64,000 bases of DNA. It comes from Williamsia sp. 1138. Its GTDB lineage: Bacteria; Actinomycetota; Actinomycetes; Mycobacteriales; Mycobacteriaceae. The position numbers and the translations under genes are program-made. Under the pieces are notes generated by a model. The model saw only the letters and a list, made by a program, of their open reading frames with translations, was not told the origin of the DNA and searched no databases. The stretch is taken from positions 186,001-250,000 of the forward strand of contig NZ_MJEJ02000052.1 of NCBI RefSeq assembly GCF_002095435.2, written 5' to 3'. Below are positions 58,836-64,000 of the stretch, piece by piece; positions within the stretch are counted from its first letter, which is position 1; each line of letters starts with the position of its first letter.

Positions 58836-59972
58836 TCAGCTGCCGGTGTAGGAGGCGAGACTGATGCCGTGCGCGGCGAGCCAGGGAGCGGGATCGATTT
58901 TCATCGTGCCGTTCTTCCAGACCTCGAAGTGCAGGTGCGGGCCGGTGGAAAAGCCTTCGCTGCCGACGAGTGCGATGATCTGGCCTGCGGTGACCTTCTG
59001 GCCCTTGGTGACCAGAACGCCGCTGGAGGCCATGTGGCCGTACATGGTGACGGTGCCGTCGTCGGACTTGATCTGCACCCAGTTGCCGTATCCCGATGCC
59101 GGCCCGGCGTCGATCACTTCGCCGTCGGTGGCGGCGTGGATGGGAGTTCCCAGAGGTGCGGCCATGTCGATGCCGCCATGGAACGAGCCCCAGCGGTTCG
59201 CATACGTGGACGTGAAGGTGTACGCGCCGGGCGCGATCGGCGAGACGAACAGCGGGATGCGAGCCGCGGCGTCCGCCTGAGCTTTCGCCTCGGCGATCTC
59301 CTGGCCCTCGGCGAGCTGGCTCGTAAAGGTGTCCATGTTGGCCGGTGCGGGCGCGCCTGCGATACCGGCTGCCGGACCTTGGGTGTCACCGTTGGTGACG
59401 GCCACGGGAGTCGGAGTCGCGGACTGCGCGTTGTCGTCGGCCGGCTGGGCGAAGCTACCAGTTGCCGCGGCGACCGCGGCACCCGCGGCGACTGCGAGCA
59501 GTGCGGCGCGACCCTTGAGGGCCTGCGGCGGCGCTGCAATGCGATGTTTGCCGGAACCGCGACGGGGGGATTGTTGCTTCTGCGGCGTCCACAGCGAGTC
59601 CTTGGACTCCGCGTCGAAGTCGTCGTACTCGGCGCCATGGATCTGGAAGGGGTGCTCGTGGGCGTACTCGTCGAACTCGATCTCGGCGACGACGATGTCT
59701 TGGGTGATCTCGGCCGGTCGCGGCTGGTCGTACGCGTCGCGATCGAAGCGGCGAGCACCGGAGCGGTCGGCACGGCGGCGTCCGCCGGTGCTCAGGGACT
59801 CGTTGCGCCATTCGGAGAGCGGCCCGTCGGCGTACTCCTCGAGACCGAAGTCTTCGACGGGAATGATCGAGGTGATCTCGTCGTGTCGCATGACTGCCGG
59901 CAGCTCATCGAGGGTTCGGGCCGACGGGAGCGCTGGCGCGCCGCCACCGGAGATCGTTCCACGAGCTGACAA
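58836..59972 (-). CDS. M23-family peptidoglycan peptidase (Rv0950c-like)
   Basis: This protein of about 378 residues has a long disordered N-terminal cytoplasmic part, one transmembrane helix (RAALLAVAAGAAVAAATGSFA) and a Pro/Ala/Thr linker. It ends in a C-terminal M23 domain with HGGIDMAAP (His, Asp) and GPHLHFEVW (HxH), the zinc ligands of lysostaphin-type endopeptidases. It cuts peptide cross-links of the cell wall. The TTG at 59972 is chosen for its AGAAAGG site 9 nt upstream; ATG 59891 is internal and GTG-equivalents lie further up. A CRP-like site and the sucC promoter lie in the gap upstream. Confidence 0.87.
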   Translation of the reverse strand: MSARGTISGGGAPALPSARTLDELPAVMRHDEITSIIPVEDFGLEEYADGPLSEWRNESLSTGGRRRADRSGARRFDRDAYDQPRPAEITQDIVVAEIEFDEYAHEHPFQIHGAEYDDFDAESKDSLWTPQKQQSPRRGSGKHRIAAPPQALKGRAALLAVAAGAAVAAATGSFAQPADDNAQSATPTPVAVTNGDTQGPAAGIAGAPAPANMDTFTSQLAEGQEIAEAKAQADAAARIPLFVSPIAPGAYTFTSTYANRWGSFHGGIDMAAPLGTPIHAATDGEVIDAGPASGYGNWVQIKSDDGTVTMYGHMASSGVLVTKGQKVTAGQIIALVGSEGFSTGPHLHFEVWKNGTMKIDPAPWLAAHGISLASYTGS

Positions 59973-60129
59973 CAGATTGGGCCTTTCTAACTGCGATCTG
60001 ACGGCCGGCGCGTATGCATCGGCGCGTGTGCACAAATCCGGTGTGATGGATCCGTGACCTTACTGACTCAGCGACGGTAACGAAATGATTGCGACGGGCG
60101 CAACCGGACGCGGTAATTGGGGTGCTCGT

Positions 60130-60145
60130 TGTGAGGTGGATCACT
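60130..60145. promoter_or_regulatory. CRP/GlxR-like site TGTGA-N6-TCACT
   Basis: The sequence matches TGTGA-N6-TCACA in 9 of 10 fixed positions and lies about 200 bp upstream of sucC and 158 bp upstream of the M23 peptidase start. In M. tuberculosis and corynebacteria the cAMP-binding CRP/GlxR regulators use this consensus. Confidence 0.6.
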
Positions 60146-60305
60146 CGGTTGCGTACGCTTTGTCCGTTGCTGGTTCCCAGGTCACCTCACCGGGCATGAC
60201 CCTCGGAGCGTGAGCTACCGGTGAGTGGGTCCGTGTCAGTGATCTGTAGCACAAGCTGCGGGAGCAGTGATAAGCGCTGTTTCTCGCGGCGTTACAGTCA
60301 CTTCG

Positions 60306-60327
60306 GCCCGCAACACCAACTGCGGGC
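60306..60327 (+). promoter_or_regulatory. Hairpin in the sucC leader
   Basis: GCCCGCA (60306-60312) and TGCGGGC (60321-60327) form a perfect 7-bp stem 23 bp before the sucC start. It may affect translation or mRNA stability. No terminator T-tract follows. Confidence 0.4.
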
Positions 60328-60350
60328 AAATCTACGAGATGGTGAGCTGA

Positions 60351-61514
60351 ATGGATCTCTTCGAATACCAGGCGAAGGAGCTCTTCGCCAAGCATGAGGT
60401 GCCGACCTCGGCCGGCCGTGTCACCGACACCGTCGATGGCGCACGGCAGATCGCCGAAGAAATCGGCAAGCCCGTGATGGTCAAGGCGCAGGTGAAGGTC
60501 GGTGGCCGCGGCAAGGCCGGCGGCGTCAAATACTCCAAGAACGTCGACGAGGCCGTCGCGAACGCCGAGTCGATCCTCGGCCTCGACATCAAGGGCCATG
60601 TCGTCAAGAAACTGCTGGTCGCAGAGGCGAGTGACATCGCCGAGGAGTACTACATCTCCTTCCTGCTCGACCGCACCAACCGCACTTACCTGGCCATGTG
60701 CTCGGTGGAGGGTGGCGTCGAGATCGAGGTCACCGCCGAGGAGAATCCCGACGCGCTCGCCAGGATCCCCGTGGACGCCGTCAAGGGTGTCGACCTCGCC
60801 TTCGCGCGTGAGATCGCCGAAGCAGGCAAGCTGCCCGCCGAGGTCCTCGACGCCGCGGCCAACACCATTCAGAAATTGTGGGAGGTCTTCATCAACGAAG
60901 ACGCACTCCTCGTCGAGGTCAACCCCCTCGTGCGCACGCCGACCGATGAGATCCTCGCCCTCGACGGCAAGGTCACCCTCGACGCCAACGCTGATTTCCG
61001 CCAGCCGGGCCACGCCGAGTTCGAGGACAAGGACGCAACCGATCCCCTCGAGCTCAAGGCGAAAGAGAACGACCTCAACTACGTCAAGCTCGACGGTCAG
61101 GTCGGCATCATCGGTAACGGTGCCGGGCTCGTCATGTCGACACTCGACGTCGTCGCGTACGCAGGCGAGAAGCACAAGGGCGTCAAGCCTGCCAACTTCC
61201 TCGACATCGGTGGCGGTGCCTCGGCCGAGGTCATGGCCGCGGGTCTCGACGTCATCCTCGGCGACGAGCAGGTCAAGAGCGTGTTCGTGAACGTCTTCGG
61301 TGGCATCACCGCGTGTGACGCGGTCGCCAACGGCATCGTCGGCGCACTGAAGAAGCTCGGCGACGACGCCAACAAGCCCCTCGTTGTTCGCCTCGACGGC
61401 AACAAGGTCGAAGAAGGCCGCAAGATCCTCGCCGACGCGAATCATCCTCTGGTGACGCTCGCCGAGACCATGGACAGTGGCGCCGACAAGGCCGCCGAAC
61501 TGGCGAGCAAGTAG
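60351..61514 (+). CDS. sucC: Succinyl-CoA synthetase, beta subunit
   Basis: This 387-residue ATP-grasp protein has [69 protein letters not shown] and the C-terminal [19 protein letters not shown]. With SucD it makes succinate and ATP (or GTP) from succinyl-CoA in the TCA cycle. The ATG at 60351 follows a modest GAGATGGTGAG site. It lies 13 bp upstream of sucD, forming one operon. Confidence 0.97.
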   Translation: MDLFEYQAKELFAKHEVPTSAGRVTDTVDGARQIAEEIGKPVMVKAQVKVGGRGKAGGVKYSKNVDEAVANAESILGLDIKGHVVKKLLVAEASDIAEEYYISFLLDRTNRTYLAMCSVEGGVEIEVTAEENPDALARIPVDAVKGVDLAFAREIAEAGKLPAEVLDAAANTIQKLWEVFINEDALLVEVNPLVRTPTDEILALDGKVTLDANADFRQPGHAEFEDKDATDPLELKAKENDLNYVKLDGQVGIIGNGAGLVMSTLDVVAYAGEKHKGVKPANFLDIGGGASAEVMAAGLDVILGDEQVKSVFVNVFGGITACDAVANGIVGALKKLGDDANKPLVVRLDGNKVEEGRKILADANHPLVTLAETMDSGADKAAELASK

Positions 61515-61527
61515 GAGCAACAGATCA

Positions 61528-62418
61528 ATGTCGATTTTTCTGAACAAAGATTCCAAGGTCATCGTTCAGGGCATCACCGGCGGTGAAGGCACCAAGCACA
61601 CCGCACTGATGCTCAAGGCAGGCACTCAGGTCGTCGGCGGTGTCAACGCCCGCAAGGCCGGCACCACCGTCAGCCATGACGGCGGCGTCGAGCTGCCCGT
61701 GTTCGGTACCGTCGCCGAGGCCATCAAGGAGACCGGCGCAGACGTGTCGATCGCTTTCGTGCCGCCGAAGTTCGCCAAGGACGCGATCATCGAGGCCATC
61801 GACGCCGAGATCGGTCTGCTCGTCGTCATCACCGAGGGCATCCCGGTGCAGGACAGCGCATACGCGTGGGCCTACAACGAGTCCAAGGGCAAGAAGACCC
61901 GGATCATCGGGCCGAACTGCCCCGGCATCATCACCCCCGGTGAGTCGCTCGTCGGCATCACCCCGGCCAACATCGCCGGCACCGGCGGCATCGGCCTGGT
62001 CTCAAAGTCGGGCACCCTGACCTACCAGATGATGTACGAGCTTCGTGACATCGGCTTCTCGACCGCCATCGGCATCGGCGGCGACCCGGTCATCGGAACC
62101 ACCCACATCGACGCCATCGAGGCGTTCGAGCAGGACCCCGACACCAAGGTCATCGTGATGATCGGTGAAATCGGCGGTGACGCAGAAGAGCGCGCGGCCG
62201 ACTACATCAAGGCCAACGTCACCAAGCCGGTCGTCGGCTACGTCGCCGGCTTCACCGCTCCCGAGGGCAAGACCATGGGCCACGCCGGCGCCATCGTCTC
62301 GGGCAGCTCGGGCACCGCTCAGGCCAAGAAGGACGCACTCGAGGCCGCAGGCGTGAAGGTCGGCAAGACGCCGTCCGAGACCGCCGATCTCGCGCGCGAG
62401 ATCTACAAGAACCTGTAA
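61528..62418 (+). CDS. sucD: Succinyl-CoA synthetase, alpha subunit
   Basis: This 296-residue protein has the CoA-binding start [48 protein letters not shown], the [15 protein letters not shown] segment and the phospho-His motif in [13 protein letters not shown] (His in GHAGA). It ends with [17 protein letters not shown]. An AGGAGCAACAGATCA ribosome site precedes the ATG at 61528. A strong hairpin follows its stop. Confidence 0.97.
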   Translation: MSIFLNKDSKVIVQGITGGEGTKHTALMLKAGTQVVGGVNARKAGTTVSHDGGVELPVFGTVAEAIKETGADVSIAFVPPKFAKDAIIEAIDAEIGLLVVITEGIPVQDSAYAWAYNESKGKKTRIIGPNCPGIITPGESLVGITPANIAGTGGIGLVSKSGTLTYQMMYELRDIGFSTAIGIGGDPVIGTTHIDAIEAFEQDPDTKVIVMIGEIGGDAEERAADYIKANVTKPVVGYVAGFTAPEGKTMGHAGAIVSGSSGTAQAKKDALEAAGVKVGKTPSETADLAREIYKNL

Positions 62419-62445
62419 GGCTTCCCGCCACACGTTCGCTCGTCG

Positions 62446-62477
62446 AAGGGCGTCGGTTCACTCGAACCGGCGCCCTT
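62446..62477 (+). terminator. Terminator hairpin after sucCD
   Basis: AAGGGCGTCGGTTC and GAACCGGCGCCCTT pair almost perfectly (one T-G wobble) around an ACTC loop and are followed by TTGCC. It lies 28 bp after the sucD stop, a typical rho-independent position. Confidence 0.85.
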
Positions 62478-62557
62478 TGCCATGTCCGGTGTAGTTCAGG
62501 GTTTGGCGAGTAATGTTCTGAGTCTTACTGGTAGGCGAGTGAAGGAACCGCACGCGC

Positions 62558-63310
62558 ATGGTCACCGGCGGAACATTGGGGTCCGGCCTGGCTCGACGAG
62601 CCGGATCGGCGTACTCATTTGCCTCCCGTATCCCGGTCGTCGGCCCGGTTCTGACACGGACGACGGCAGAAGCGATCGCGTTGGGGGAGCAGGCCCTCGC
62701 CGGCGCCCTGGAACTGACCCGCGCTGCTCTCAAGGTCATCATCCGGGAGGTGATCGAAGCCCTCGTCGTCGAAGTCGATCTCACCGAACTCGTCAAACGC
62801 CACGTGGACATCAATGAGATCGCCACCGTGATCGATCTGGACACCATCGCCGCACGGATCGACATCGACGCCATCCTGAACCGGGTAGACCTGGACGCCG
62901 TCATCGAGACCGTGGACCTGAACCGGGCCGTCAGCGGTGTGGACCTCGACGCGATCGCCGCGAAGATCGACATCGAGGCGGTGATCGGTCGTGTCGACCT
63001 GATCGGTCTGGCCAACGAGATCATCGACGGTGTGGACCTCCAGGCGATCGTCCGAGAGTCGACCACCACCCTGACGACGGGCGTGCTCGACGACGTTCGC
63101 ACGCAGGGGGCCCGCGCGGACGATGTGGTTGCCGGGGTGTTCGGACGGCTGCTCGGCCGGTCGGTCCCACCGCCCCGCGGCAGGCCCGGTCTGAACGGGA
63201 CCGTCCCGGCGGCCGCCGCCGCGCCGAACACCGCAACGTCGGTCACCGAGGTCGTGGTCGACGTGCACCGCCGCGATCGTGGACACACCCCGTTGGACAC
63301 CCATGAGTGA
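62558..63310 (+). CDS. Nonapeptide-repeat protein of unknown function
   Basis: This is a protein of about 250 residues. After an amphipathic N-terminus (about residues 1-65), residues 70-164 are built of nine or ten 9-residue repeats on the theme x-x-x-[IV]-D-[IL]-[DN]-x-[IVL], e.g. ATVIDLDTI, AARIDIDAI, LNRVDLDAV, VSGVDLDAI, AAKIDIEAV. The Ile/Val/Leu spacing suggests a solenoid or an amphipathic surface-binding repeat. The C-terminus is Gly/Pro/Ala-rich and ends in a basic segment. It overlaps the next gene (RDD membrane protein) by 8 bp, so the two products probably work together at the membrane. I recognise no characterised family. Confidence 0.8.
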   Translation: MVTGGTLGSGLARRAGSAYSFASRIPVVGPVLTRTTAEAIALGEQALAGALELTRAALKVIIREVIEALVVEVDLTELVKRHVDINEIATVIDLDTIAARIDIDAILNRVDLDAVIETVDLNRAVSGVDLDAIAAKIDIEAVIGRVDLIGLANEIIDGVDLQAIVRESTTTLTTGVLDDVRTQGARADDVVAGVFGRLLGRSVPPPRGRPGLNGTVPAAAAAPNTATSVTEVVVDVHRRDRGHTPLDTHE

Positions 63311-63767
63311 ACTGGCCCCACAGCCGCCGCACACCAGCAGCGACGATCTCGAAAGCCGGTCCGCGGGAATCGTCAGCCGCGGCGTCGCAGCTGCGGTCGA
63401 CGTGGCCGCCGTCGCCGTGATCCTCGGAGCGATGTACCTGGGCCTGCTGCTCCTGTCGCTGCTGTTCAACTCGGGCTCGTTCTCTCCGCCGAGTCCGGGC
63501 ATCCTCTTCACGGGTGTGGTGGGTTACACCACCGCGATCCTCTATCTCGCCGGCTGTTGGGCGGTCTCGGGACGCACCGTGGGTTCGGTTGCCATGGGTC
63601 TGGAAGTGGTGAGCCGCAACGGCAAACGGATCGGGCCCTCGCGCTGCCTGGTCCGCGCGCTCTTCTACGCATTTTTCCCGATCGGGCTCGCTTGGGTCGC
63701 CGTCGACCGCCGACGGCGATCGGTGCAGGACATCGTGCTGCGTAGCAGCGTCATCTACGCCTGGTAG
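63303..63767 (+). CDS. RDD-family membrane protein
   Basis: This 154-residue protein has an N-terminal cytoplasmic tail, then AAVDVAAVAVILGAMYLGLLLL, VVGYTTAILYLAGCWAVSGRTVGSVAMGLEVV and CLVRALFYAFFPIGLAWVAVDRRRRSVQDIVLRS. This is the RDD pattern, with the Arg and Asp positions at RGVAAAVD and RRSVQD. RDD proteins have been linked to ion exchange or small-molecule transport, but most are unassigned. The ATG at 63303 overlaps the nonapeptide-repeat gene by 8 bp, showing coupling. Confidence 0.88.
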   Translation: MSELAPQPPHTSSDDLESRSAGIVSRGVAAAVDVAAVAVILGAMYLGLLLLSLLFNSGSFSPPSPGILFTGVVGYTTAILYLAGCWAVSGRTVGSVAMGLEVVSRNGKRIGPSRCLVRALFYAFFPIGLAWVAVDRRRRSVQDIVLRSSVIYAW

Positions 63768-63773
63768 CTCTCG

Positions 63774-63878
63774 TCGACCGTGCCGATAACGCCGCCGACC
63801 GTGCTCTTCTGGACGCCGACCGTGCCGATAACGCCGCCGACCGTGCCCATCCGATCGTCGATCGTGCCTGTCCGATTG
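63774..63878. repeat. 21-bp tandem array 1 (five imperfect units)
   Basis: Five consecutive 21-bp units carry CCGACCGTGCC-like starts (e.g. units at 63774, 63795, 63816, 63837, 63858); the first and third are almost identical. The period equals two turns of DNA. It lies just after the RDD gene. It is not a gene: the plus-strand frame encodes PTVPITP-like heptads but has no start or ribosome site. Confidence 0.8.
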
Positions 63879-63925
63879 GGTGTTGCACTGGCACTCAACG
63901 CTTCTGGCCGCTGCATCGCCGGTAA

Positions 63926-64000
63926 AGCACGGTGAGTGGTCGTTACGGCACGGTGAGCGGTCGGTAGGGCACGGTGAGTGGTCGGTAGGGCACGGTGAGC
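63926..64000. repeat. 21-bp tandem array 2 (three full units and a part, inverted relative to array 1)
   Basis: Units of 21 bp on the theme GGCACGGTGAGTGGTCGGTAG start at 63926, 63947, 63968 and 63989, the last cut by the window edge. The complement, ACCGTGCC, is the core word of array 1, so the two arrays point toward each other across 63879-63925. The array probably continues beyond the window. Confidence 0.8.

Larger units (their letters stand above)
59973..60350. other. 378-bp regulatory intergenic region between M23 peptidase and sucC
   Basis: This is the only gap over 300 bp without a gene. It holds divergent promoters for the peptidase and sucCD, a CRP/GlxR-like site (60130-60145) and a 7-bp hairpin near sucC (60306-60327). 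A GGTAACG half-site (about 60074-60080) could suit MtrA, but only one copy is seen. I found no convincing riboswitch core and no open frame with a good start. Confidence 0.6.

Noticed and set aside
59973-60350. ydaO-type (c-di-AMP) riboswitch upstream of the M23 peptidase
   Set aside because: Wall peptidase genes in actinobacteria sometimes carry one, but I could not find the conserved core elements in the leader; only short dyads and a CRP-like site are visible.
46899-62418. Recent horizontal island around the TetR/MFS and repeat-protein genes
   Set aside because: The flanking order is conserved with mycobacteria, and I see no integrase, att-like repeats or obvious base-composition shift, so simple gene insertion is enough.
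63774-64000. CRISPR array
   Set aside because: Units are contiguous 21-mers without spacers of unique sequence, and no cas genes are present.

Overview
The window is a high-GC actinobacterial chromosome segment. The suborder Mycobacteriales fits best, most likely Gordonia or a close relative such as Williamsia, Rhodococcus or Dietzia. The evidence is an F420-type oxidoreductase, a mycothiol-dependent DinB-like enzyme, DUF3068, a CtpE-type Ca2+ ATPase with an Rv0909/Rv0910-like toxin-antitoxin pair, a UvrD1 with a C-terminal Tudor-like tail, and blocks whose order matches Mycobacterium tuberculosis. Those blocks are MBL hydrolase-ctpE-Rv0909-Rv0910, then Rv0944-Rv0945, then pgi-chorismate mutase-uvrD1-M23 peptidase-sucCD. 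I see no phage, insertion sequence, rRNA operon or CRISPR array. There is one tRNA gene, tRNA-Arg(CCT).

Layout. 1-7 kb: the end of a FUSC membrane protein, a TetR regulator with twin operators facing an acyl-CoA dehydrogenase, an LLM oxidoreductase, a ROK kinase, an AbiEi-like/DUF559-like gene bracketed by two near-identical nested palindromes, and a thiolase. 7-13 kb: MBL hydrolase, ctpE, antitoxin, secreted lipase and SRPBCC toxin homolog. 12.8-17.6 kb: a VWA/substrate-binding protein, then an extracytoplasmic flavin electron-transfer operon (FMN-binding lipoprotein, ApbE flavin transferase, membrane NAD(P)H:flavin reductase). 17.7-22 kb: proline catabolism (pruA-putB) with a divergent PucR activator. 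22-38.8 kb: mixed metabolism and envelope genes (Pr6Pr, DUF3068, PBP4-type carboxypeptidase, GNAT, tRNA, GH1 beta-glycosidase, DMT exporter, SDRs, cobF, cysQ, Fpg/Nei-like glycosylase, PI-PLC-like, P450) and a convergent two-component pair.

38.9-43.3 kb: a tightly coupled four-gene operon (ThDP enzyme, START-like protein, KAS III-like enzyme with the catalytic His replaced by Asn, PLP aminotransferase). It looks like a small uncharacterised biosynthetic cluster. 43.3-54.6 kb: a lipoprotein, an unknown protein, MscS, an acyltransferase-like protein, pgi, a degenerate ApbE-like protein with a five-repeat Asp-rich putative Ca2+-binding protein, TetR/MFS, chorismate mutase and a GT-C-like membrane protein. 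54.6-64 kb: a membrane-anchored protein whose C-terminus resembles a catalytically dead Tox-REase-5 domain, uvrD1, an M23 peptidase, sucCD, a nonapeptide-repeat protein with an RDD protein, and opposed 21-bp tandem arrays.

A structural theme runs through the window. Convergent gene ends either overlap (33-104 bp), nearly touch, or are separated by about 80-100 bp that usually carries an elaborate, often nested palindrome acting as a presumed bidirectional terminator. All functional statements rest on reading motifs and family resemblance by eye; no searches were run.
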